A stretch of DNA of 64,000 nucleotides from Uloborus plumipes (lineage: Eukaryota; Arthropoda; Arachnida; Araneae; Uloboridae). Position 1 is the stretch's first letter. Each line of letters begins with the position of its first letter. The position numbers and the translations under genes are program-made. Of the stretch, positions 22,602-36,309 are shown in pieces. The stretch lies in assembly GCA_038373865.1 (NCBI GenBank), contig JAXGGA010003456.1, positions 38,272-102,271 on the forward strand, in the 5' to 3' direction. Below the pieces are notes generated by a model. The model saw nothing but the letters and a program-made list of their open reading frames with translations, did no database searches and was not told where the DNA came from.

Positions 22602-25600
22602 CTGAAACAAAGATAAATAATCAACTCGGTCTTAAATCTGTTTTCCTGTATCTACACAACAGTGATTTAAAATTCACAGAAAAGAGGCGAGTTTGTGGCG
22701 AAGATACTTTTATTTTTAGCTGAGGATTGTTTGAAGTAGTAAATCAGTAGATGATTTGACAATATTTATTTTTACTCTTGGCTAAAATATCAGTTTCTGA
22801 TTAACAAATACTTTAAAAACTAGGGCATTATATTAAAACGAACATATGCGAAGTATGAACACATTAGCATTGTTTAAAAGTAAGTGATAAAGAACATAGT
22901 ATTTTATCATAAATTACGAAAACTAGAGTAAATCTGTGGCACAGGCATTGAAAGGTATCCGTTTCCGAAAATCCAAACTTCCCCACCTCCCCACCTTATT
23001 TAACAAGACTACCAGGTTATTTTATCCCAACTATAACTAATAAATTATACGTGCTTAGCTGTCCACGATGATTTCCGCATTCAGCAAACACGTTGAGTCT
23101 TATTTTTTTCTTGTACTTATTAACTTAAGCTATTGAATGTTCTCTATATTCCATTTTCATTCATGATTTTTTTAAAGTGCTTTTTCCTTGAGATTGTAAG
23201 CAAATCAAGAGTTTTAGAATCATTATTTCATTTATGCTTGTTTTGTAATTGTAACATTTGATTAACACACATTTAAAAGTCTTATTCGCCTATTCTGTTA
23301 CGCTCCGTACATAAACGAATGGTCAAGAAATTTTTAACCCGTTTATAAACTACCTATGTACAAACCGACGATGTTTCAAATTACACAAATAGATAAGAAA
23401 ATAAATAAAAGTATATTCAATTGGTATTGCCTACTAAAACTAATAAGCAAAGTGTTGAATGTGAGTTGAATTATTTTCGGGACAATAACCTTGATAGAAG
23501 ACAAAACACATCTTAAAAATTCATTTCCCTCAGAATTTAATTTTGACTTTTAACATTTTACGACCTTTAAACACCTTTCAGCAAACTTGCCTAAAAGCTC
23601 TGTGGCACATGCATTTAGGGCATCAATTAACACCTGGGACAAAACTAGACTCAGGAACTAATCAATAAATTATTCTCAGCTGTGTTCATTATCATTACAG
23701 CCTTCGATACCCACCGCCTACTACGTAATCCTGTCATTAGCAAATTATGGATGTTTAACTGATGAGAATCACTAATACCATTTTAAACTTGGTAAGTGTT
23801 TGCTGAACCAGTAATTATTTTCAAAGATGGGGAAATATTAAAGACAGATTGATTGCCTCAGAATGAGCTTTAGCAGAGGATTCCCGACTTTGGATCATTT
23901 AAATACTAATGAGTGGGACGGTAATATTTTTTTCTTGAAAATTGCTTGGTCCATTGCTTGGTCAATTGCTTGAAAATTGCAATTAAATATTTTGCTCATA
24001 AATAGATATTTTTGGGTAAATATTTTCGACGTGTTAATTTATAAGAAAATTAATTATAAATATTTTAAATTAAAAGTATATACCACTTAACTGACTTGTT
24101 ACTTTAATAATGCTTTCTTTAAAAAAAAATAATCGTAATAACCCATATGAAATCAGAATTAAAAAAAAAATAATATATGTATAATTTACATTTTCAAAAT
24201 TTGCGTTTTCAAGAATTTGACGGTAAGAAGTTTCGAAAAAATTCAATAAATAAACATATATCATTGCCTTTAACGGGGATGGTGATTCAAATGGGGGCGT
24301 TCGGTTTTTCGTTGTTTTTGATACATTATTAGTACAACACATTATAATCATTTAATATCTCCTGTGTATCGTATTGAATCTATTTGTTGACATCTTCATC
24401 GGTTTATTAGTTCGTAGGATGTTTTCAAATGTTTCACCTGATTTCCAAGTTTTACTTTAATGGACTTTATAATGTAAATTTAGAGCTTGTGAGAGAAGAA
24501 AAGCATATACTCATATAGTCTTTATTTAAAGTTTGATACATTTATCGAAGAAATATTTAATAACCTATTCAGAAAGGATCCATAGAACAGGTTTTCAATA
24601 TTTCACAGAGGAAAATATATTTTTCAAAATTAAGAGTTATACTAATTTGTTAACAAAAACTTAGTAAATATTAATAAAGCATAAATTGCGCCTCGTCAAA
24701 GAAACACATAAAAAATGTTTAAACAGTAGAAAACATTGGATCAAACGAACATCAAACTCATCAGTTTAGTCGTCACAATCCGAACACTTACTTTCACGAT
24801 TCAAGCACATGCAAGATACATTTCTTTAATCACACATTCGTGCGACAATTGCTTACAAAGAACAGACTAAACGTATTCTTCATTATTCTGAAAATTTCAC
24901 GACTTGTCAGACAGAAATAACTATCGTCTTCGCCATTGCATGAATTGTAAGGTTTTGATAATATTTAATTCCCTATTTTATTTAGAGAAATGTATATTTC
25001 TTATGCCGATTTTGTTCTTCCTGTAGAAATTAGAGACGCATAATATTTTAGTTTTGATTTTTCCAAAATGCTGTGACGATAGAGAGAGGTAACTATTTAT
25101 ATTTGGGTACACTTCTGAACATCAGAACATTATTACAGACATTTTTATAACATGTTGAGCTCTTACTGCATACGCAAGCTGGCATGAGTTATGAGACCAT
25201 ATGTTTATTCAAATAAATTATCTATACATGGCAGGACATCAATAATTTTTTTGTGGGAGTTTACTTATATGTGATTAGAAAAATTATACACAACATCAGA
25301 AAACCCTATTTCAATTTTTTTCATGAACTTCTTCGAGAAACAAGTTCTACTAGTATTACATATTTTAAAATTATGTTTACTTAGACAGATAAAAATTGGA
25401 GTCTGCAGGAGGAAAAAAAATCCCATAAAACGGAAATGTACGAAATTTAGATCATTAAACTTTCTTCTAAAAGTTTCTAGTGGAAGACGTTATGCCTACG
25501 AGACGAAATGTTCTTTTCTCTGAAAGTGGAAAAGAACATATAACTACTTAAGTACCAAATGCAAAGATATCTCTAGGATGCAGAAGGGAATTCGAAGTAC

Positions 25601-28600
25601 ACCCCATCTTGAATTCGAATGTTCCTTTTCAGATCATCCATGCTTGAAATGATATTTCTACATTTGCATTAGAGCTTCACAGTTTCTGTGTGGAATGTCT
25701 TCGAAGTCCTATGTACCTTGATTCGAATCTATGTTTTATACTCGGGAAATAAGATTTAGAAAGAAATATTTTTGAGTTATTTTCGCTACAAGAAGCGGAT
25801 AAAACACAGATCGTTAAAAATTTTGTTTAGGATATTTCTGGCTCGTTTGCAAATTTGTTCTTAAAATGATATCGGGATAAGAGAGTTTTTCCTGCTTCTT
25901 TTCAAAAACATGCTCTTTATACAGTTTCTTGCAGGAAATATAAAAATAAGTAAGATCCTTTTTAAAACTTTATTTTATTTTTTAAGAGAATATTTTTAGA
26001 TACCTTTCCTTTTGAAAATAAAATAATTGTTCCCGTGTATTTTTATAAGAGATAAAATAAATATATTTACTTTGTCAATGAAATAGAAGAAACATTAATG
26101 CATTTAATTACATGATAACAAAAAAGTAACTTCGAAATTTGCCATTTTGCAAAACGCTATGAAAAGGTTCAATTTCTTTTTTTACAATAATTCGTATTAA
26201 ATGATCCTTACTCATTAGTTTAAAGAAATAACAAATATATTTTCTTAAAACTAATTTTTATTTGCGAAGTATTCTGATATCATCTTTGTATATTCCCTTG
26301 TAGGAAATAATCAGAGACGGGATTTCAAGTTATTCCAGGAGGAGGAGGGGGGGGGGGCAAAATGTAAACACACAATACAATTTCACCAGAAAACAACAAA
26401 AACCACGCCCACTTATATGTAAATACATTGATTTCTCAAAGTCAGGTGGGGGGGAATTGCCCCTCCCCTGCCCCCCTAAATGATGGACCTGGAAATAATG
26501 AAATTATTAAATTGATTTTTAAACTTTTATTGGACCTTTTACCAGAACAGTTTGACGTATGCTTGGACTTTAACATTATTGTTGACAAACCTTTGTTTTA
26601 AGACATAAAATAAAAATTAATACATCTTAATGAAATACCAAGAAATTTACCAAATTTTACCATTATGCAAAACGCTATTAAAAGGTGGAGTGTCTTTGTC
26701 TCAATACCGAAAAATAACCGATAACAATGGATTTATTTACCTGCTTAAAAAAGAAAATCCTATAAAATCAAGTATTTGTTAAATTTTTCCCCAAACGCAT
26801 AAAAAATGCATGCTGAACGAAATGATAGCCTTTTGATTTTTGGAAGTAGAATTATTATTGACAAGTATTTTAGGACATTCGTAGGAAAGTACTGATTTAC
26901 ATTAATAAAATTAACGGCATTAAAGTGCCAATGAAAAAAATTTAACCAAATTAATTAAACATGAACATGTATATATTACTTAAATGACTTTATACCGCTT
27001 GCTAATCGAACTAGACAAGAAAGGAAAAACATCTTTTTTAAACAGCTTTAGTCTTATTGATCTCTAAAATTGTCTACATATGTCCAAAATAATTATGCTT
27101 ATAAAGTAAAATCTTACGAAATGTGGGAAGAACTTCTGCATTTGCAATCTATTTTCACTTAAGACACAAATATTAATTAGTCAAACAATTCATAAAGTTA
27201 TAATTAATGAATTATTTCAAAACTCTTATTTATAAATAAGATTTTAATTATAATTTTGAGTTTATTCTTTAAGTAGGAGCGTTACAAAGCAACTCTTACG
27301 CAAACTGCATTTTTTTCTTTGATTATTTTAACGTTTGGATTTGAACCTTTATTGGTTCAGTTCTTTGAGTATCTTGTTAAAAGTAATATAAGAAATTTAG
27401 TGCAAAATTGGTTACTTAAAAGCTTTCGATAATCTCTATTAAACTAAGAGCCGAATGTTTTTTTCCGTGTATTCAAGCAACAAAAATGGTAAGATCGACA
27501 GAAAGACTTTAGTAAAGGATACGAGATCTGATTCTATTTCGGCAGCAGTAATTTGAAGGAGAGTGGGGGAGGAAAGGGTAAAGTAGTCGAACATTAATTT
27601 TTTTAGATAATAAATACTTTATTTCGTATTATTTGGTACTGTTTTGTTTCACGCAGCAAATGAACATCTGCACTTTCAATGTAAAAGGTAAGAAGTATTA
27701 TTTCTTTTCTTTTACCTTTTTTTTTCTTATTTATTCAATTTTTAAATTCAAAAACTTGCACAGAACAGAATTTTAAATCAGAATGTGACGATTATTTAGT
27801 TTAAAGTTTTCTACATATGTAGAATTAAATTTAAAAAATAAATAAATAAAATCTTATACATTATACACATTTTTTTAATTATATGAACTCAATACTTTGC
27901 AACATGTCGGTAATCAAGGTAAAAAATGTGTTTGTAATTCCCCTTGCACGTACTTCTCAATAGTTCGTTCTGTGCTTAAGGCGTTAAAGGTAAATTATGA
28001 AAATAAGCTCAGAACTTAATTAAGGAAGGGCCTTATGTGAGTGCGCAATGAAAGGAAATGACGAAGCGTAAAGGCATCCGCCAACTAAAGCAGAGCTCAT
28101 TTCGGTGATGGAAATAGCCCACAATTGAATCACAGTAGTTGAATGCAAAAGTGGTAATTTCCGACAAATTAAGTATTACGTATGGAAATATCTAAGACGC
28201 AGGGCTTGGCACTGCTGAAATTCGTTTGTGAAAAGTACGCTTGGGAGAAAAGGGAGAGAAATAATTTCTTAATTTTTTGAGCAGTAGTTTTGAATTCCAT
28301 TTGTGAGATCTCTCTGCTTTTGCTGCATGCTAGGTAGATTTTGTTTCAAACCAAAATGAGAGTATAAGTTACGTGCATATTTTGGGGCTTTCCAGATCTT
28401 TTCTGTTATTAGTAAGAACGCGTAGATTTTAAAATTAACTTCACGCATAACATTTAATGCTTTGTCTTCTTTAACGAAGAAACTTCTTAAACTGTGAAGT
28501 TATATAATACATTTTAGCTTAAATTATTTTAAACTATATATTTTTTAAATTCTTTTCTTTCACGCTGAGTCTTTATAAACTTATAATTTCGCACTGTTGC

Positions 28601-29552
28601 ACAAAATAAAATCAAGTTCTTTCAAAAAATAGTGTTTGCTTTTGAACGGTCTTTTCTCATTTTTTTAATTTTTTTTTAACATTACTATATCCGCAATGAC
28701 ACGACCATATCTGAAACACCAAATTCTCCTAATTTAATCTTACTATGTTTTATGTCCGATTTGTCACGAAATTATTCAATCAATATAAAGTAAATATTAC
28801 GAATACACAGTTTAATATTAAGTGTACTTTAAGCTTTAAAAATATTTTAAAATTTTAACCTTTAAATGTAAGGTACGTGATTACAGTGGTGTAATCATTG
28901 AGACAGAGCATTGTTAAGTAATGAACACCCCTGCTATAAAAGAGGTTTAGTTACAGGCAGGGGGAAACCTTTGTCCTACTTTGCCACGGGTGATAATTGT
29001 CAGATAACTAGCAATATGTAGAAACATTTTTCTTTCTCCACTCACGTGGTACATACAGGAACATTTTTCACATTACGCTCCGTTTCTTCGTTGCAAAACG
29101 TGATCAATTTAACTTTCTAAGTTTACAACACTGCATGTTGTGAAGATTGGTTTGTATTTCAATGCTAGATGTTAGTTTGAAACATTAAGCTTGCGATATG
29201 AATCACGTAATTAATGCTTACCATTTGAAAATCGTGCAAATGTTTTACACAGGGGAAAAATATTCTGCAAGAATTGTGTTTAAAATGTTATGCATTCAAT
29301 CAAACTAATAATTGTATCCAGACAAGCGTTGGTTTTCAATTTCATGTCTCTCCTATAGGGCTGGGTGCTGGTATTTCTAACAGGTGACAAATCAGTGTGC
29401 GATCCTTACTTTTCACGGCCTGCGCAGAAAAATCAATGCTCAGCCAATGAGCCAATGAAACATGAATCATTGAATTAAGATTATAAAATAGAGCGTAAAT
29501 TAACTAACCCCGCCCCTCCAGAAAAAAGGTTTCTGTAGTGCTTTTTAGTTAC
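22602..29552. other. Dscam intron, AT-rich
   Basis: About 7 kb with no transposase motif or terminal repeat pair seen, except the G-rich repeat at about 26310-26490 listed separately. No second Ig3 half-exon was noticed. Confidence 0.5.
26310..26490 (+). repeat. Dispersed repeat, copy 1 (shared with 51.5 kb)
   Basis: A stretch with TTTCAAGTTATTCCAGGAGG, a G run, AAAACAACAAAAACCACGCC and CACTTATATGTAAATACATT recurs in the same order at about 51475-51640. The two copies are diverged. It may be a SINE body or an old transposon fragment. Confidence 0.6.
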
Positions 29553-29556
29553 TTGT

Positions 29557-32333
29557 GGGTCATTCCATTTTAAAGCAACAAATGGGGTGCGCATCACCAT
29601 TTTTGATTTTGATGAAAATTTGCATGTGTATTCCTTTTACTTCCCAGAGCTCAAAATAGTGTTCATTTTATTTTTAAAAAAATTACAATTTGATATATAG
29701 GCCCTTTTTGTTGTTGGCAACAGCGAAAATCGGGCGTTTTGATGCTTTGCCTTATGAACTATAACTTTTTTTCTATCAAAGATTTTGAGCTCAACTACAG
29801 CTCATTGGAAAGCTAGGAAAAAGATCTTTTTATATATGCTATCAATAAATTTCAGATTTAAAAAAAATACTTATTTTTTCAAGGTCAAAGTTCACGACGA
29901 AAATGACATTTTTTACTACTTTTGAACATTAAAAAACCCATGAAGGGTTCAAAGTAACAAGCCGATTTTTTCATCATATATTCATAGTCATGGTTACTTA
30001 CTGTATAAAAAAATTGGCTTGTTATTCCACCCCCTTTATGAGATATGCCCCCCCAAAGTTGTAAATTTTTTAAAAAATCCGATTTTCAACGCTAAAACAA
30101 TGCATGTGGGGGGCAAGATAAAAAATTTTTACATGTGGTATTTTAAGTACTTTTTACCAGCTTTCTAATAAAACAAAAGTTGCTTTGTTATTCAAAGGCG
30201 TTTGGCAGATATAAGGGACTGAACTTTCAAAAAATTGCACAAAAACAACACGATTATTTACATTTTTTTAAATCTTTTTTTTTATTTAAATGTAATTATA
30301 TACCTTATTCTTTGCCTTAAATGCTAAAAAAAGGCCAAGAAGAGCAATGAAGAAACATATTTAAAGTTTAATAAGATAATTTAATATTTTTAACACCTGG
30401 GAATATAGAATACCACTAAACTTGTCTGATTTTTAAACATCTGATTGCTACCTACAACAGGACTGAGCATTTCTCAACTTGTCCAGGTTTGTTCATACCA
30501 TGTGGTCATCCTTGTTCTGACTTGCTCTCACATGTGTATCTTAGTTGTCTTTCAAATTCTGAAAGAAGTAGGTTGTTAAGCTAGTGTTTCTGCTGTAAAA
30601 TCTTGTGAAGCTGATGTGATTTCTCTTCATTTCAAGTTCATTCATATTCACAGAATGTTTTGTTAAAGGTAAAAGAAGAAATTCTTTAGAATCCTTTATT
30701 ATAAATTTAAATTTGTCTTTCTGCATGTAAACTGTGAAAAAGTTATGGATAACCCTAAATGCTCCATAGGAGTTTTTGAGAATGATGATTGTAATATTTT
30801 AAGTTACAGTAGGCAGTCTACTGTAAATAGTATTTCTGAGTACAGTGATGATGATAAAACTTTACTGCACCTGAGAACTAGGTGTAAAACTATTGAAACT
30901 GTTTGTACCTACCAGCAAGAAGTTCCATAAAGGTGGCAAAACTTGGCAAGAATTTTTTTTTGCATGGTGTGTACAAACAGTTTCAATAGTTTTACACCCA
31001 GTACTCAGGTGCAGTAAAGTTTTATCATCATCACTGTACTCAGAAATGCTATTTACAATAGACTGCCTACTGTAACTTAAAATATTACAATCATCATTCT
31101 CAAAAACTCCTATGGAGCATTTAGGGTTATCCATAACTTATTCACAGTTTACATGTAGAAAGACAAATTTAAATTTATATTTAAGGATTCTAAAGAATTT
31201 CTTCTTTTACCTTTAACAAAACATTCTGTGAATATGAATGAACTTGAAATGAAAAGAAATCACATCAGCTTCACAAGATTTTACAGCAGAAACACTAGCT
31301 CAACAACCTACTTCTTTCAGAATTTGAAAGACAACTAAGATACACATGTGAGAGCAAGTCAGAACAAGGATGACCACATGGTATGAACAAACCTGGACAA
31401 GTTGAGAAATGCTCAGTCCTGTTGTAGGTAGCAATCAGATGTTTAAAAATCAGACAAGTTTAGTGGTATTCTATATTCCCAGGTGTTAAAAATATTAAAT
31501 TATCTTATTAAACTTTAAATATGTTTCTTCATTGCTCTTCTTAGTCTTTTTTTAGCATTTAAGGCAAAGAATAAGGTATATAATTACATTTAAATAAAAA
31601 AAAAGATTTAAAAAATGAAAATAATCGTGTTGTTTTTGGTGCAATTTTTTGAAAGTTCAGTCCCTTATATCTGCCAAACGCCTTTGAATAACAAAGCAAC
31701 TTTTGTTTTATTAGAAAGCTGGTAAACAGTACTTAAAATACCACATGTAAAAATTTTTTATCTTGCCCCCCACATGCATTTTTTTAGCGTTGAAAATTGG
31801 ATTTTTTAAAAAATTTACAACTTTGGGGGGGCATATCTCATAAAGGGGGTGGAATAACAAGCCAATTTTTTTTACACAGAAAGTAACCATGACTATGAAT
31901 ATATGATGAAAAAATCGGCTTGTTACTTTAAACATTTCATGGGTTTTTTAATGTTCGAAAGTAGTAAAAAATGTCATTTTCGTCGTGAACTTTGACCTTG
32001 AAAAAATAAGTATTTTTTTTTAATCTGAAATTTATTGATAGCATATATAAAAAGATCTTTTTCTTAGCTTTCCAATGACTTATAGTTGAGCTCAAAATCT
32101 TTGATAGAAAAAAAAGTTATAGTTCATAAGGCAAAGCATCAAAACGCCCGATTTTCGCTGTTGCCAACAACAAAAAGGGCCTATATATCAAAGGGTAAAT
32201 TTTTTAAAAATAAAATGAACACTATTTTGAGCTCTGGGAAGTAAAAGGAATACACATGCAAATTTTCATCAAAATCAAAAATGGTGATGCAACAATTTTT
32301 TTGAAAATTTGTTGATTTAAAATGGAATGACCC
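29557..32333. mobile_element. 2.78-kb fold-back (palindromic) element
   Basis: Two arms of about 1.35 kb are near-identical inverted copies, meeting around a spacer of about 60 bp at 30910-30969. The ends read GGGTCATTCCATTTTAAA on both arms. TTGT flanks each side (29553-29556, 32334-32337), a 4-bp target duplication. Each arm carries the start of the same frame (MDNPKCSIGVFENDD…), at 30745 (+) and 31134 (-). This looks like the 5' part of a larger transposon gene duplicated head to head. It lies in the 16.3-kb Dscam intron, so intron RNA would fold into a very long hairpin. Confidence 0.85.
30745..31134. pseudogene. Mirrored N-terminal gene fragments in the fold-back centre
   Basis: The plus-strand frame 30745-30930 and the minus-strand frame 31134-30862 share the first 40 or so residues (MDNPKCSIGVFENDDCNILS…). 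Both include TIETVCT, followed on the minus strand by HHAKK, which resembles a Cys/His metal-binding start of a transposon protein. Neither copy is a whole gene. I do not recognise the family with confidence. Confidence 0.5.
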
Positions 32334-34268
32334 TTGTTTATTTTTTCCTTTGATTACGAGAAAAACAAATAGTTTGTTTAATACATTTTAATCATTTAGA
32401 CAAAGAAAATTACCTTCATTTTTTCTTCAAAAATTCGTTATTAAATAAAGAAATGGTCAATGTAACAGTTAGTATCTCTTAGTTATAACAATTCGTTTAC
32501 TTCTTGTGCTTTTGAATATTGCACATTTTAAGTCAAGCTCCAAGTCTAGTTCCGTTTATAAATTACCAATCACTAACGTTTAGGTAGTTTAACCTGTTTT
32601 CCGAGGTTTTTTAAAAACATTTTGCCTTTTAGCTGAAGAAGGACTCCTTGTACTAATTGTATCCCTTTAAAAATCACATTTTGTCTCAATGAATGGAGTT
32701 ACCGTATAGATATCAGCTCACGGCTCCTCAGATTGAAGACGATGTTACTTGGCTTGGGTTACGTTGAACATTTTTCAGTCGATTTATAACTTCTCAAATA
32801 CCCTGACAGAAATAAAAAGCTTTAAATGTCGCTTTCAAAACATGCATTTAATCTTACAATGATAAAAATCAGATCTCTTCATAGGTCTTCTCTACTTGAA
32901 TCCATATGTTTGGTATTTTATATAGATGTACTAATAATTTATTTTAATTCGTAAGCCTAATAAGCACTTATATTTACTTATATTATTTTCTACCCGAAAT
33001 GAAATTGGGTTTAATAATGAAAATAACGATGAAGAAACCAGAGTTAAGAGCTCAATGTAAGATAGAGCTTTATTCACGAAAATTATAAATGAATGCCACT
33101 TCGTTAGAACCAAACAAAGACCCTAAATGAATAGTTCAAATGTTTGATTTTGTGATCTTGTTAAACACAAGAGAGAATCTAATTCAATGCAAACGACAAT
33201 CACGAGGATATTTATTGAAAGAAATAAAAGTGCATTTTTACACAAACAGTCGAAAAAAATTGCGAACGTTTAGACATAAATTTTTAAATCTTAAATGCTT
33301 CAGAGAGGATCAGCTGTTTTTCACGCATAAATGGGATTCGTTGTAACAATGTTTCGAAGGCTTAACATTCTATCATGAGAAGTTACATGTGAAAGTAAAT
33401 TACGACGATTCACGTTCAGAAATCCGGGGTTTGTTAATGGTTAGCTTGATATCAAATTAGAGATCGATAATGATCGATTTGGATATTGACTTAAAGTGAT
33501 TTCATAAAACCCTGTCCTGGATATCACATGACATCACAGTACCCGCCGCGCCCCCTTGCGTCCAACCAATGAGTGCACACATTTACATCTCTTAGACAAG
33601 TCAGGAACGATAAAGTGTTTCTTTGCGTAGCAAATTGTATACATTGGTTTTGATGGATGCACTACAAAGACAGGAAAATACAAAGGTGTAATACGGAAAC
33701 TGGGAAAAACTTGGCAGACCTCTGCGATGGGATACTTGCCAAATACATTTGAATGAACTCAATTTTTACGGCATTTTGTTTACAAAAGCTACCAGTGGAC
33801 CAAAGTGATTTTTTGAGCCTGTTGGCCGAAGCTAAACAACATGTTATACTTTCTTTCAAATCAGTTAGTTACGAACCTATAGAGTTTCATTGATTGGATG
33901 GTGACAATAAAAATGATTTAAGTACTGAGCAACAGTAAATTCATGAGATGTGCAAGGTAGTTTTGACTAGGGAAATATCCAAAAAAAAAAAAAAAAAAAA
34001 ATGAAACAGAAATCTAAGAAAGCTTTCCCAATCCAGATGGTTGACTACAGCAAACATAATCTTTATACTATAATGTTTAAAAGAGTTCGTAACTATCGCG
34101 GTAAAAGTGGCCTTGCTTTTATGGGATGAAGTGCAGACGTTACTAATTTAGCACTGAATTTGTGAGACTATAAATAGTTACACTTATCTTTCCGGAAAAA
34201 AGCAGAAAATTGTATTCACATCCATTCAAAAAAATGTATACTTTGCACCCTAGAAATATGCTGTTATC

Positions 34269-34273
34269 GATAT

Positions 34274-34318
<45 letters not shown>

Positions 34319-34326
34319 TATATATA

Positions 34327-34371
<45 letters not shown>
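34269..34371. repeat. (TA)n microsatellite, left of hairpin MITE
   Basis: About 100 bp of TA repeat with a few interruptions. It continues as (TA)n at 35023-35078 on the far side of the MITE, so the MITE has split one tract. Confidence 0.9.
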
Positions 34372-34374
<3 letters not shown>

Positions 34375-35019
34375 GGTGTCCACTCCAATCGTGGACCAAT
34401 AGCTAATTTCTAAACCGTTAGAGATAAGCATATAGTTTATTTAGGAAAAAATCTCCAAATTACGAAAGGAATTTTGGGTCTATTCAATGTTTTTCAAAAA
34501 ATCAAATTTTGAAAGAGTTACGAAATTTAAATTTTTATACAGCCCCCCAGTCCTATCAATCATATTTAGTAAAACATTCTTGACACTGTAACGTTTAAAA
34601 CTAAAAAAAAATCACTCTTCTACGACAAAAATTGACCGAGTTATGACGTTTTGAAAAATCAAGATTTTGAAGGATTTCGCATACGGTCCCTTAAGCGATC
34701 TCTCGATGACGTCATGAAATAATGCAAAATCTTGATTTTTCAAAACGGCATAACTCGGTCAATTTTTATCGTAGAAGAGTGATTTTTTTTTAGTTTTTAT
34801 CGTTACAGTGTCAAGAATGTTTTACTAAATATGATTGATAGGACTGGGGGGCTGTATAAAAATTTAAATTTCGTAACTCTTTCAAAATTTGATTTTTTGA
34901 AAAACATTGAATGGACCCAAAATTCCTTTCGTAATTTGGAGATTTTTTCCTAAATGAACTATATGCTTATCTCTAACGGTTTAGAAATTAGCTATTGGTC
35001 CACGATAGGAGTGGACACC

Positions 35020-35022
<3 letters not shown>
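34372..35022. mobile_element. 651-bp hairpin MITE inside a TA microsatellite
   Basis: The ends CAGGGTGTCCACTCC and GGAGTGGACACCCTG are inverted, and the arms remain complementary almost to the centre near 34697, which holds GATGACGTCATG. TA flanks both sides. The arms share long blocks such as TAGCTAATTTCTAAACCGTT. It has no coding capacity and would fold end to end. Confidence 0.85.
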
Positions 35023-35081
<59 letters not shown>

Positions 35082-35501
35082 GGATGTAGGTATGTTTGTT
35101 CCTTATACAAATCCACAGATTTCGTCGGATTTTCATCACACTTGCAGAGAGGCTCCTTGATGCACTAGAACTTACATAGGTGGGGTTTTGAAATTTAAAA
35201 AAATACTAAAAAGTTCAAAATTCATTTTTTTGTCTCAAAATGGTCATTTTCTTTAAATTTTGAGCAGATAGAATAATACAGATAAGCCTTTAACCATACA
35301 AATTGATAAAATCTAACACATTATTAGATTACGATCAACAATGAATCATCATTTTAAGGCTCCCCTATTTCATTTTAGCATGAAATAAGTTTTCATATTC
35401 CCATGTTGATAGAATTCATTCAAATATATATATATATATTTTTTTTTTTGGAGCTATGATGTATAAATAAGTACCCGGGCAACGCCGGGTAATAATCTAG
35501 T
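35023..35501 (+). mobile_element. Possible non-autonomous Helitron/Helentron-like element
   Basis: At 35473-35490 the short hairpin ACCCGG-GCAACG-CCGGGT is followed five bases later by CTAG (35497-35500) and T, the arrangement of a Helitron 3' end (hairpin, then CTRR). The upstream body after the TA microsatellite (AAATGGATGTAGGTATGTTTG) resembles short microsatellite-bearing Helentron derivatives, from memory. The 5' end is not defined. Confidence 0.45.
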
Positions 35502-35509
35502 TAGTTCAT

Positions 35510-36300
35510 ACGAGAGAGCATAAGAAACTTGTTTTAAATCAGATTATTAAAGCTCAGTTTAGAAAACAAACAATCAAACAAGTGAGAACGTTTCAGATCC
35601 CAAAAATAGATAAAAATATTTTTTCATACCTTACATACATAAATCAAAAATCAGAATACATCTATACGATTTCTTGTCATCATGTGGAAATTACAAAGCC
35701 TCCTTTTAAGCGTAATTAAACAACACAATTCTTACAGCGATTACTGGAAGCTGAGAATTGAAATATGATTTCTGAATGTGCTCTTTTTAAACGTCCATTC
35801 AAGACTCAATCTGTTGAAAGAGCTGTCAAATAGGTCACAAGCTCTTCAAAATTGGTATGTAATCACACGAAAAGAGAAAGGTTCATAAAAACAAGGATAT
35901 CTGACAGAAATATTTGATCAATTTACGACACAAAGGAACAATTTAATTGTTAAAGACGTATCTAAGAAATGTAAATACGTCCTCGCATTGATTGGAAGGA
36001 AGGGCTCACGTGTAGGACTCGAAGTTCTGTCACCTCCTTGTGGTGAGTCCTGGGTAGTTCCACATGAGCTAGCGAAGAGTTAAACGGTTCAAAGTAATAA
36101 CAAAAAGAATAAAAACAGGTTTGAAAACACTTCAAGTGAATATTGAGAGGAAGTATTGAGTTAAAAAATGTTGAAAATATCAGAACTTTTGGGAAATTTG
36201 ATGCACTTAGAGCGTAATGCACGAACTGAAATCATAATCTAAAATAGTTTTTAAAAAATCCTTGTATACTTCAAACCTTTTTCTTCCATTTAATAACCAC
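35510..36300. other. Dscam intron, nothing recognised
   Basis: About 800 bp between the Helitron-like end and the dead Tc1 copy. No motif or repeat was noticed. Confidence 0.5.
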
Positions 36301-36309
36301 CCGTTACTA

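Noticed and set aside
34143..34413. Ile-Tyr-rich frames at 34.1-34.4 and 41.7-41.9 kb
   Set aside because: They are translations of (TA)n tracts.
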